From positions 1 to 9,875 of the forward strand of contig JAFWJI010000027.1 of NCBI GenBank assembly GCA_017511585.1: a stretch of DNA of 9,875 nt, written 5' to 3'. The notes under the pieces are model-generated. The model worked only from the letters and a program-made list of their open reading frames with translations. It did no database searches and was not told where the DNA came from. A program made the position numbers and the translations under genes. Shown here one piece after another: positions 1 to 7,379 of this stretch (the first letter of the stretch is position 1; each line of letters opens with the position of its first letter). The stretch is from Mycoplasmataceae bacterium. Lineage in GTDB: Bacteria > Bacillota_I > Bacilli_A > Mycoplasmatales > Metamycoplasmataceae.

Positions 1-786
1 CTGATTGAAATGACAAAAACTACCCTAACGGGGGGGAAATATTTAATAAATCAAAAATAATTTTAAATGTCCCTGGATTTGATTCTGTAGAAGGTGAAAT
101 ACCAGGTGGAATTGATCAATTTGAAGTTAAACAAATATCAACAAATAGTGTAGTAATTGGTAAGAAAACATATCATTATTTTTTAATAGATCTTAATTCT
201 AAATTAGGAAATTTACCTGGTATGTCTACAGATATAATAAGTAAAGATTATGTAATAAAATTCCAAAAAGATAATAACGAAGTAGAAGCAAAAGCATGTA
301 TTTCAAAATGAGTAAATCAAGGTAAAGAAGTTACTCTTTATGTTTTTATTGATACTGCAACAGCTGAAACTGAATTTAATAAATATAAAGAAGGAACTAA
401 TATTTCAATAAAAATTCCTGGATTTAAAGTTAAAAATGTTTACTTTAAAGGAAATACAATAGTTAATTCTTAAAATAAAAATAACTAAAAAATATTTTGA
501 TGAAGTTGAATTAAAAACTACAAATTCAACATTACCTAAAACAAAAGAAGAATATGAGGTTATTTTAGAATCAAGTAATGCAAGACTTAATTTAAAACCT
601 TTTGATATTCAAGTAAAAGATGATAAAAATGTTATTGTTAAATTAACTTATTCTAAATGATATTCAAGTGAAATAGGGCAAAATAAAGAAAATTTAAGTT
701 TAGCTTACATAATAGTAAAAGTTGCTGGATTTAATTATGTTGAATATATGGAAAATATAAATTCAAATAATATAAAACCTAATTAA
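1..786 (+). pseudogene. Broken 3' part of a repeat-containing surface lipoprotein paralogue
   Basis: The 5' end lies outside the window. Reading from base 3 with TGA as Trp gives a protein that aligns to the C-terminal third of the intact lipoprotein at 904-3192. Shared landmarks are YPNGG (bases 21-35 here, 2401-2415 there), GxDxxE after a GF motif, GKKTY/GNKTY, SKDY, EFxKYKxGT, a GFK box near 420, TYSKWY, and a near-identical end (…NNIKP). The frame stops at TAA 471-473, where the paralogue has a TGA Trp codon. The homology then continues in frame 1, about 474-786, ending in TAA 784-786, so a one-base shift near 486-492 is implied. No start codon with a ribosome binding site precedes the second segment. 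I infer a decayed paralogue of a surface lipoprotein. A sequencing or assembly error could explain the shift but would not by itself remove the stop at 471. Specific function is unknown. Confidence 0.75.
30..36 (+). repeat. G7 homopolymer tract within the lipoprotein coding sequence
   Basis: Seven consecutive G bases lie inside the YPNGG motif of the broken lipoprotein, in a sequence where G runs longer than three are rare. The intact paralogue encodes the same two glycines with GGC GGA and has no run. The tract is in frame as shown, because the motifs on both sides match the paralogue. Slippage here would shift the frame. Confidence 0.8.
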
Positions 787-794
787 TATATAGA

Positions 795-824
795 AAAAAC
801 AATCAGATTAGTATGATTGTTTTT
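795..824 (+). terminator. Intrinsic terminator after the broken lipoprotein gene
   Basis: A perfect 11-bp stem pairs AAAAACAATCA (795-805) with TGATTGTTTTT (814-824) around an 8-base loop. The right arm ends in a T run. It lies 8 bases after the stop at 784-786 and separates the broken copy from the intact lipoprotein gene. Confidence 0.8.
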
Positions 825-858
825 AATAATTAGTAGCAAAAATAAACTAATAATTTTA

Positions 859-864
859 TATAAT
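859..864 (+). promoter_or_regulatory. Probable -10 box of the lipoprotein gene
   Basis: A perfect TATAAT hexamer lies 39 bases before the ATG at 904, in an intergenic region just after a terminator. No convincing -35 box is seen at the usual spacing (836-841 reads GCAAAA), which is common in mycoplasmas. The predicted start of transcription is near 871. Confidence 0.6.
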
Positions 865-886
865 GTTTAGATTCAATTTGTTTATT

Positions 887-892
887 AAGGAG
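887..892 (+). promoter_or_regulatory. Ribosome binding site of the lipoprotein gene
   Basis: AAGGAG lies 11 bases before ATG 904. It supports that start together with the signal peptide that follows directly. Confidence 0.7.
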
Positions 893-903
893 TTAAATAA
901 AAT

Positions 904-3192
904 ATGAAAAAAAATAAGTTGTTATTAATTTCTTCTTTATTTGCAACAGGATTAACTTTATTTACAACAGTATCATGCAACAAAAAAGAAACTATTATTT
1001 CAACAAATCAAAATACAACAGTTTTAAAACAAGAAATTGATTTATCGCAAAAATATAATAATAAATTTGCAATAAATCAAGGTGAACAAGTTATTAGTGA
1101 AGAACAAGTTCTAAACATATTAAATGAAAATAGAAATGTTTTATTTTCTAATTTACCTCTTGATGCAAAATTAAGTATTACAAAAATTATTTTTTCACCT
1201 AATAAAGGAGAAATTGAAGTTGATGTTAAATCTGATAAGTATCAAGATGAACAAGGGAAATTGATTTTACAATCTAAGTTTTTTAAAAAGATAAAATTAA
1301 CAGGTTTTAAAAAACAAGGTATATCTACTTATATTAATTATGATGATAGCACCAATAAAGGGATCGATTTAAGCCAAACATTACCAGAAATTAAAAATCA
1401 AAAACCTTCAGATTGAGCTAAAAATAATACTGATAATACTACACCAACTACCGAAAATAAAGAAAATATTTTAAAATCAATTAAATCAAAAATTAAAGAT
1501 ATAGCTTGAGCAAAAGATAGTTCAGTTCTTAATTTAGAAAATGTTTTAATTACTAAAATTGAAGCAAAGGATGATCAATCTTTAGTTTCAGTAGAAGTAG
1601 AATTTAAAAGTAGTATTTGATGAGAAAATGCTATACAAAAAGATTTTAAAACATCAATTAATTTTTTTGGTTTTAAATCAATAGAACAAGATATTGAAAT
1701 TAAAAACACTATTGTAAATCCTAATGAACAAGTATTGCAAAAAATTACTGAAACTACTACAGAAGGTCAAGAATCTAAAACTATTTATGTTTACTCTAGC
1801 GATTCTTTTAAAGATATAGAAATTAAAGAAAATGGTAATTTAGAAAATAATAAAACTAAATTATTAGAATTTATTAAAAGTAAAAAAATGTTTATTCATA
1901 ATTATGAAGATTCTAATATTTCAATAAGTGAAGAAACACAATCATCTAATATAGAAAATATTAAAAAAGGTTTTTTAGATTTTAAAATTACTTTTGAAAA
2001 TAAACAAACAAAAACTAAAGAACAAAATAGTGAAACAAAAACTAATGAAAAAAAAGAGTTTAATTTAAGACTTCAAGGATTTAAAATCCAAAATGATCAA
2101 CCAGAAAACAATAATAAAGTAAATTTATCAATAAAATCATCTAAGTGATATAGAAAAAATGAAAATCCAACTTCAAATGCTGAAAAAGTTGATTTTTTCT
2201 ATGGAATAAATGTTATATTAAATGGTGAATTTAAAAATCTTGATGCAAATTTTATAAACAATATTTTTGGAAGTTTAAAGTATAAAGAAGATAGTGGATC
2301 TGATTTTAAAGAAGTAAAACTAAGTCCTTTTATATTGGAACAAATTGATGAAAATACATTATCTCTATTTTTTGCACATAAAACTTGAACTAGCCAAAAC
2401 TATCCTAATGGCGGAAAAATATTTGAAGATACAGAATTAAGTTTAAGTATTGTAGGTTATGAATCAGTTAAAACAAAAGTTATTTCTGGAATTGATGAAG
2501 TTGAAGTAGAAAATGTTTCTGCACATATAAGTAATTTCGGTAATAAAACATATCGTGTTTTTAAATTTGATTTTTATTCTCCACAAGGCGGATTACCACA
2601 AATTTATTCTGGTTATTTTAGCAAAGATTATTCATTTGAATTTACAAGCGATACTAATAGTGAAAAAGTTGTAGGAAATTCTTATATTTATTCTTGAACT
2701 TCAGGAACTAGAGCAACAGTTTATGTTCTTAATGAAGAAAAATGAAATAGCGATCAAGAATTTGAAAAATATAAAAATGGTACAAAAATTTCTATAAATG
2801 TTGCTGGGTTTAAAATTAAAGAAATTTACTTTAAAGATACAAATAAAGATTCATTCGCTATTGATTTGGCTAAATGAAATAAAGATAATGAAAAGTATTT
2901 TATTGAAGTAGAATTAAGCGGTGATAATTTATCTACTCAAAAAGAAATGAAAAATTATCAAGCTATTTTAGAATTTGATAATGAAAGATTAATTTTAACT
3001 CCATTTTCTTTAGAAATTACTAAAGATAATAAAAAAGTAGTTAAATTCACTTATTCAAAATGATACTTAAAAGAAATTGGTTCAAATCAAAAAGATTTAA
3101 AATTAGCTTATTTAATAATTAGAGTAGATAATCATAATAATTCTCAACATAAAGAAAATATTGATCCAAATAATATAAAACCTAAAAATTAA
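904..3192 (+). CDS. Repeat-containing surface lipoprotein, 762 aa
   Basis: With TGA read as Trp (ten such codons, at 1414, 1507, 1618, 1621, 2146, 2386, 2695, 2743, 2875 and 3061) one frame runs from ATG 904 to TAA 3190-3192. Residues 1-25 form a lipoprotein signal: a lysine-rich start, a hydrophobic core and a lipobox-like TVSC with the lipidated cysteine at 25. The mature chain should sit outside the membrane, anchored by lipid. The rest is hydrophilic, Lys/Asn/Glu-rich, and built from about six degenerate units of 110-135 residues. Five of these end in a GFK-like box, with glycines at residues 134, 256, 392, 518 and 635, and the sixth unit, ending near 745, has lost the box. The C-terminal third is paralogous to the broken gene upstream. 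Promoter and ribosome binding site are present. I do not recognise a named family; adhesion or immune evasion would be guesses. The coding call is sure, the role is not. Confidence 0.9.
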
Positions 3193-3198
3193 AAAGTT

Positions 3199-3219
3199 AA
3201 TAAAAAATGTTTTATTTTT
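3199..3219 (+). terminator. Weak A/T-only hairpin after the lipoprotein gene
   Basis: AATAAAA (3199-3205) can pair with TTTTATT (3210-3216) around AATG, followed by TTT. The stem is only 7 bp and contains no G-C pair, so termination here is uncertain. Read-through into the str operon is possible. Confidence 0.35.
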
Positions 3220-3221
3220 AA

Positions 3222-3227
3222 TATAAT
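3222..3227 (+). promoter_or_regulatory. Probable -10 box of the rpsL-rpsG-fusA operon
   Basis: A perfect TATAAT lies immediately after the weak hairpin that ends the lipoprotein gene. Transcription would start near 3234 and leave a leader of about 80 bases before rpsL. No clear -35 box is visible. Confidence 0.55.
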
Positions 3228-3250
3228 TAAAAGGAATAAATTTATTTTTG

Positions 3251-3285
3251 ATACACTAGGATAAGTTGTGTATTTGTAAATATCC
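3251..3285 (+). promoter_or_regulatory. Possible H-type pseudoknot in the rpsL leader
   Basis: ATACAC (3251-3256) pairs with GTGTAT (3268-3273) to make a 6-bp stem. Within its loop, GGATA (3259-3263) is complementary to TATCC (3281-3285) downstream. Connecting loops are 2, 4 and 7 bases, which suits an H-type pseudoknot. This is one of the more G/C-containing stretches in the intergenic DNA and sits between the predicted transcription start and the rpsL start. It could be a protein-binding leader for feedback control of the operon. That role is inference; the complementarity is seen. Confidence 0.4.
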
Positions 3286-3316
3286 ATTTTAAAAAAAGAA
3301 ATCAAGAAAGGGAAAG

Positions 3317-3733
3317 ATGCCTACAATAAATCAATTAGTTAATCAAAGTAGACAAAACAAAGTGCGTAAAAATAAAGCTCCTGCTTTGTCTCTAAATTTC
3401 AATTCATTGCATAAAACATTTACAAATAAACCAGCCCCATTTAAAAGAGGGGTTTGTACAAGGGTTGCTACTATGACTCCCAAAAAACCTAACTCTGCTT
3501 TACGTAAATATGCAAGGGTTAAATTATCAAATGGTATGGAAGTAACTGCATATATTCCAGGAGAAGGACATAATCTTCAAGAACACTCTGTTGTTTTAAT
3601 AAGAGGTGGTAGAGTAAAAGATTTACCTGGGGTTAGATACACAATTGTTAGAGGTACTCAAGATTTAGCAGGTGTAAATAATAGAAAACAAGGAAGATCA
3701 TTATACGGTGCTAAAAAACCTAAAAAATCTTAA
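3317..3733 (+). CDS. rpsL: 30S ribosomal protein S12
   Basis: S12 is a small-subunit protein at the decoding centre. The 138-residue product is full length and carries the family signature [17 protein letters not shown] at residues 54-70 and the KDLPGVRY segment at 101-108. Lys56 and Lys101 correspond to E. coli Lys42 and Lys87, the classic streptomycin-resistance positions, and both are the sensitive wild-type residue. Asp102 corresponds to the aspartate that RimO methylthiolates in some bacteria. About 14 extra residues lie N-terminal to the signature relative to E. coli, as in Gram-positive S12. The start is preceded by AAAGGG (3307-3312), unusually close to the ATG at 4 bases. It is the first gene of an S12-S7-EF-G operon, and rpsG starts 41 bases after its stop. 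Confidence 0.98.
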   Translation: MPTINQLVNQSRQNKVRKNKAPALSLNFNSLHKTFTNKPAPFKRGVCTRVATMTPKKPNSALRKYARVKLSNGMEVTAYIPGEGHNLQEHSVVLIRGGRVKDLPGVRYTIVRGTQDLAGVNNRKQGRSLYGAKKPKKS

Positions 3734-3761
3734 TTAAATATATAAATAACCAAAAATATTT

Positions 3762-3768
3762 AGGAGGA
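3762..3768 (+). promoter_or_regulatory. Ribosome binding site of rpsG
   Basis: A perfect AGGAGGA lies 6 bases before ATG 3775. It is the strongest Shine-Dalgarno sequence in the str operon and fixes the rpsG start. Confidence 0.8.
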
Positions 3769-3774
3769 TCATAA

Positions 3775-4245
3775 ATGTCAAGAAAAAGAAAAGCTCCGGT
3801 AAGAGAAGTTTTATCAGACCCAATATTTAATTCAAAGATTGTTACTAAATTAATTAATACAATTATGTTAGATGGTAAAAAATCAACTGCAGAAAGAATT
3901 TTATATTCTGCTTTTGAATTAGTTAAACAAAAAACAAATGAAGATCCATTAGTTGTTTTTCAAAAAGCAGTTGAAAATGTAACTCCATTGCTTGAAGTTA
4001 GAACAAGAAGAATTGGAGGGACAAACTATCAAGTACCTTCAGAAGTTTCAGCAAGAAGAAAACAAACACTTGCTTTAAGATGATTAATTAATTATGCAAG
4101 AATTAGAACAGAAAAAACAATGGATGTTAAATTAGCAAACGAAATAATTGATGTTTCAAAAGGAACAGGTGGAGCAGTTAAGAAAAAAGAAGATACACAT
4201 AAAATGGCAGAAGCAAATAAAGCATTTGCACACTTTAGATGATAG
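3775..4245 (+). CDS. rpsG: 30S ribosomal protein S7
   Basis: S7 binds the 3' domain of 16S rRNA, nucleates assembly of the small-subunit head and contacts E-site tRNA. The 156-residue product matches the usual family length. It shows the N-terminal [16 protein letters not shown], the helix [14 protein letters not shown] (residues 34-47), and the signature [18 protein letters not shown] around residues 74-92. Two tryptophans are encoded by TGA (4081-4083 and 4240-4242). Standard-code reading would cut it at residue 102, losing the conserved C-terminal helices. The real stop is TAG 4243-4245, right after the second TGA Trp codon. fusA begins 15 bases downstream, consistent with translational coupling in the str operon. 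Confidence 0.98.
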
Positions 4246-4260
4246 TGAGTGAGAAAAAAT

Positions 4261-6342
4261 ATGGCAAGAAAGTATGATTTAAAAGATTATCGTAATATAG
4301 GTATAATGGCCCATATTGATGCTGGTAAAACAACCACAACAGAACGTATTTTGTTACATACAAAAAAAATTCATAAAATAGGAGAAACACATGATGGTGG
4401 TTCTCAAATGGATTTCATGGCTCAAGAAAAAGAAAGAGGTATAACAATTACTTCTGCAGCAACTTCAGCTTTTTGAAAAGGAAAAAGAATTAATATTATA
4501 GATACCCCAGGACACGTTGATTTTACAGTTGAAGTAGAACGTTCATTAAGAGTTTTAGATGGAGCTGTTGCAGTTTTAGATGCTCAATCAGGAGTTGAAC
4601 CTCAAACAGAAACAGTTTGAAGACAAGCAACAAATTATAGAGTTCCTAGAATTGTTTTTGTTAACAAAATGGATAAAGCAGGAGCTAACTTTGAAAAAGC
4701 TGTTATTTCAGTTAGAAAATTATTAGGTGGTAATTGTGTACCTATCCAATGAAATATTGGAGAAGAAAATCATTATAAAGGACACATTGATTTAGTTGAA
4801 ATGACTGCTTGAGAATTTGATGGTCAACCAGAAGAAAATGGAAAAGAAATACCAATTCCTGCACATTTAGAAGAATTAGCAAAAGCTAAAAGACATGAAT
4901 TAATTGAAGCTGTTGCAGATTTTGATGAAGAATTAATGATGCAAATTTTAGAAGGGAATATGAATATCCCTGCAGATCGTTTAAAAGAAGCTATTAGAAA
5001 AGCTACAATTACATCTGAATTTTATCCTGCAGTTTGTGGAACAGCATTTAAAAACAAAGGTGTTAAAGCTATGATTGATGCTGTAGTTGATTATTTACCT
5101 TCGCCTTTAGATGTTCCTCCAATCCCTGCACATCTAGATGATAAAACTTTTGAAGTTCCTTCAAAAGATGATCATGATTTTGCAGCGCTTGCTTTTAAAA
5201 TAATGAATGACCCATTTGTCGGTTCGCTAACTTTTTTTAGAGTTTATGCTGGTGTTTTAGAAAAAGGTTCTTACGTTTATAATTCAACCAAAGGTGAAAA
5301 AGAAAGAATTGGTCGTATTTTAGAAATGCATGCTAACCAAAGAGAAGAAATTGATGAAGTAAGAACAGGTGATATTGCAGCTGCTGTTGGACTAAAAGTA
5401 ACTACAACAGGAGATACATTAGTTGGAGAAAAATCACCAAAATTTGTTCTTGAAAAAATGCAATTTCCAGAACCAGTTATTTCTCAAGCTCTTGAACCAG
5501 CTTCAAAAGCAGCAACTGAAAAACTTTCATTAGGATTACAAAAATTAGCTGCTGAGGATCCAACATTTAAAACATATACTGATGAAGAGACAGGACAAAC
5601 AATTATTTCTGGTATGGGTGAATTGCATCTTGAAATAATTGTTGATCGTTTAAAAAGAGAATTTGGTGTAGAAGCGACAGTTGGAGCACCACAAGTTGCA
5701 TATCGTGAAACAATTACAAAATCAGCAGATATTGAAGGAAAACACATTAAACAATCTGGTGGTAAAGGTCAATATGGTCATGTTTGAATTAAATTTGAAC
5801 CAAATAAAGATCAAGGTTTTGAATTTGTAGATAAAATAGTTGGTGGAAAAATACCTAAAGAATACATTAAATCAATTCAAAAAGGTTTAGAAGAAAAAAT
5901 GGCAATTGGTGTTTTAGCAGGTTATCCAGTTATTGATCTAAAAGCTACTTTATTTGATGGATCATACCATGATGTCGATTCTTCAGAAATGGCATATAAA
6001 ATAGCTGCTTCTAAAGCACTAACAGCTGGTAAAGAACAATTAGGTTTTGTTTTATTAGAACCAATTATGGATGTATCAGTAATTGTTCCAGAAGAATACT
6101 TTGGAGATATAATGGGTGATATTTCTAGAAGAAGAGGTCAAATAAAAAATAACGAAACACGTCAAGATGGAGCAAGTGTTATAAAAGCAGATATACCACT
6201 ATCAGAAATGTTTGGTTATTCAACAGATTTAAGAACAATGACTTCAGGTCGTGGTAATTATCAAATGCAATTTGATCATTATGAAAGAGCACCAAAAAAC
6301 ATCGCAGATGAAATAATTAAAAAAAGAAATATTAAAGAATAA
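4261..6342 (+). CDS. fusA: Translation elongation factor G
   Basis: EF-G is the cytoplasmic GTPase that drives tRNA-mRNA translocation and, with RRF, ribosome recycling. The 693-residue product is full length. GTPase motifs are all present: AHIDAGKT (17-24), RGITIT (59-64), DTPGH (81-85), NKMD (135-138) and GTAFKNKG (260-267). Domain IV has the [10 protein letters not shown] loop near 499-508 and the tip sequence GSYHDVDS with His570, equivalent to the conserved translocation-tip histidine of other EF-Gs. Five tryptophans are TGA (4474, 4618, 4750, 4810, 5785). I chose ATG 4261 because [20 protein letters not shown] is the usual EF-G start. An upstream GTG at 4249 would add four atypical residues. 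Only a weak GTGAG-type ribosome binding site precedes it, so coupling to rpsG translation is likely. No tuf follows; a terminator does. Confidence 0.98.
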
Positions 6343-6367
6343 TTTTTAAATAAATAATAATTTAAAC

Positions 6368-6395
6368 AAGAGGTTACTAAACCTCTTTTCTTTTT
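6368..6395 (+). terminator. Intrinsic terminator of the str operon
   Basis: AAGAGGTT (6368-6375) pairs perfectly with AACCTCTT (6380-6387) around ACTA, followed by TTC and TTTTT. This is a classic 8-bp hairpin with a T tract, 26 bases after the fusA stop. Confidence 0.9.
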
Positions 6396-6414
6396 GATAG
6401 ATCAAATATTTTAG

Positions 6415-6443
6415 TTGTCTTTATTTTAAATACTAGGCATATT
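6415..6443 (+). promoter_or_regulatory. Tentative promoter of the recombinase gene
   Basis: TTGTCT (6415-6420) and CATATT (6438-6443) match the -35 and -10 consensus partly and are 17 bases apart. The -10 candidate overlaps the inverted repeat at 6437-6456. The gene follows a strong terminator, so it needs a promoter of its own, but this exact assignment is weak. Confidence 0.3.
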
Positions 6444-6456
6444 TATTTAAATATGC
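6437..6456 (+). repeat. Perfect 9-bp inverted repeat upstream of the recombinase gene
   Basis: GCATATTTA (6437-6445) and TAAATATGC (6448-6456) are perfect reverse complements around TT. The repeat lies directly before the ribosome binding site of the recombinase gene. It could be an operator, a recombinase binding site or an RNA hairpin near the start. The 2-base spacer is shorter than the 6-8 bases between the arms of typical Xer crossover sites. Seen directly; role unknown. Confidence 0.6.
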
Positions 6457-6458
6457 AG

Positions 6459-6465
6459 AAAAGGA
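6459..6465 (+). promoter_or_regulatory. Ribosome binding site of the recombinase gene
   Basis: AAAAGGA lies 6 bases before ATG 6472 and decides that start. Confidence 0.65.
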
Positions 6466-6471
6466 CAAAAC

Positions 6472-7278
6472 ATGAAATATTCAAATTATTTAAAAAATAA
6501 AAATTTATCAAAAAATACAATAAAAATTTATCTTAGACAATATGAGATTTGAAAAAAATATTTAGATGAAAAAAATCCTAATAAAACTTTGTTTGTTAAA
6601 TATATTAAAAATTATTCAAAAAAACATCAACCCAATAGTGTACATTTAATTTATTGTTCAGTATTATCTATATTTAAATTTGAAAAAAGATGAAAATTAA
6701 TTAATCAATGTAAAGATATAAAATTACCAAAAATTCAACAAAGTAATAAAACAATTATTACTTTGTCAGAATTTAACAATGTAAAAAATAAAATATTATT
6801 TAAAGATTGAAATTCAAAAAGAAATTGATTAATTTTTTGTTTTTTATTTTTAACAGGAATAAGAGTTAGTGAACTCTTAGATTTTAATAAAAATAAAATA
6901 TATGAAAAAAATAAATTAAAAATAAAAGGAAAGGGTGATAAAGTAAGAGTTATTTTTTTAACAGATTACTTAATAGAACTTTTGAATAATTGAAGAGCAA
7001 ATAGAATAGCTATTAGTAAAAAGAATAAATTGATAAGTATTAAACAAATTAATCAAATAATTAAACAAACTTCATATTTTTATTTTGATAAAAAAATTAC
7101 TCCTCATGGACTTAGAAGAAGTTTTGCAACTAATTTATTAAAAAATAATGCAAATATTGAAATTGTACGTAAAATATTAGGACATACAAATATTAATACA
7201 ACATCAAGATATTTACATTTTAATGAAGATGACATTATCAATGAAATAAATAATGTTATGAATATGAAAAATAATTAA
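6472..7278 (+). CDS. Xer-family tyrosine recombinase, 268 aa
   Basis: The product is a site-specific DNA recombinase that cuts through a covalent 3'-phosphotyrosine. The full catalytic set is present: Arg131 (TGIRVSELL), Lys154 (KGKGDK), His212 and Arg215 (HGLRRSFAT), His238 (LGHTNINTT) and the nucleophile Tyr247 (SRYLHF). Residues 1 to about 90 form the helical core-binding domain (YLKNKNLSKNTIKIYLRQYE…) and the rest the catalytic domain. At 268 residues it is shorter than typical XerC/XerD of about 300. Five Trp codons are TGA (6550, 6691, 6808, 6826, 6991). It stands alone, between the str operon terminator and its own terminator. In mycoplasmas such enzymes either resolve chromosome dimers or invert surface-protein genes; nothing here decides between these. 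No integrative-element genes are adjacent, so a prophage integrase is less likely. Confidence 0.93.
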
Positions 7279-7288
7279 TAAATAACGT

Positions 7289-7332
7289 AAAAAATAAATA
7301 ATTTTAAGTACAAAAAATTATTTATTTTTTTT
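7289..7332 (+). terminator. Long A/T hairpin terminator after the recombinase gene
   Basis: AAAAAATAAATAATTTT (7289-7305) pairs perfectly over 17 bp with AAAATTATTTATTTTTT (7314-7330) around AAGTACAA, and the right arm runs into more T. It lies 10 bases after the stop codon. The near symmetry of the A and T runs means it might also work for reverse-strand transcripts. Confidence 0.75.
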
Positions 7333-7342
7333 GTTAATAATG

Positions 7343-7348
7343 TAAAAT
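7343..7348 (+). promoter_or_regulatory. Tentative -10 box of the membrane protein-truB operon
   Basis: TAAAAT matches five of six consensus -10 bases and lies 31 bases before the ATG at 7380. No -35 box is recognisable. A second candidate, TATAAA at 7365-7370, abuts the ribosome binding site and would leave almost no leader. Low confidence. Confidence 0.3.
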
Positions 7349-7370
7349 TTTTCAACTTAAAAGATATAAA

Positions 7371-7376
7371 AGGAGG
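7371..7376 (+). promoter_or_regulatory. Ribosome binding site of the membrane protein gene
   Basis: A perfect AGGAGG lies only 3 bases before ATG 7380, closer than usual. No other in-frame start is better placed, because the first transmembrane segment begins at residue 10. Confidence 0.7.
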
Positions 7377-7379
7377 ATT

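Noticed and set aside
500..502. ATG at 500 as the start of a small gene covering the second half of the broken lipoprotein
   Set aside because: It is in the wrong frame for the homologous segment ending at 786 and has no ribosome binding site.
904..2148. The lipoprotein as two or more short separate genes
   Set aside because: The apparent breaks are all TGA codons in one frame, read as Trp in this organism, as ribosomal protein S7 and EF-G show independently.
3235..3246. Palindrome AATAAATTTATT in the rpsL leader
   Set aside because: A 12-base A/T-only palindrome with no loop is expected by chance in such A+T-rich DNA.
4249..4260. GTG at 4249 as the fusA start
   Set aside because: It would add MRKN before the canonical EF-G N-terminus MARKYDL and has no better ribosome binding site than ATG 4261.
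5484..5747. An open frame of 87 codons on the minus strand
   Set aside because: It lies wholly inside fusA, which has continuous EF-G homology, and it has no ribosome binding site or recognisable protein motif.
6437..6456. A dif chromosome-dimer-resolution site
   Set aside because: The arms are 9 bp with a 2-base spacer, while dif sites have about 11-bp arms with a 6-8 base spacer. Kept only as an unassigned inverted repeat.
6472..7278. The recombinase as part of a prophage or integrative element
   Set aside because: No phage, conjugation or att-site signals are next to it; both neighbours are housekeeping-type genes with their own terminators or promoters.
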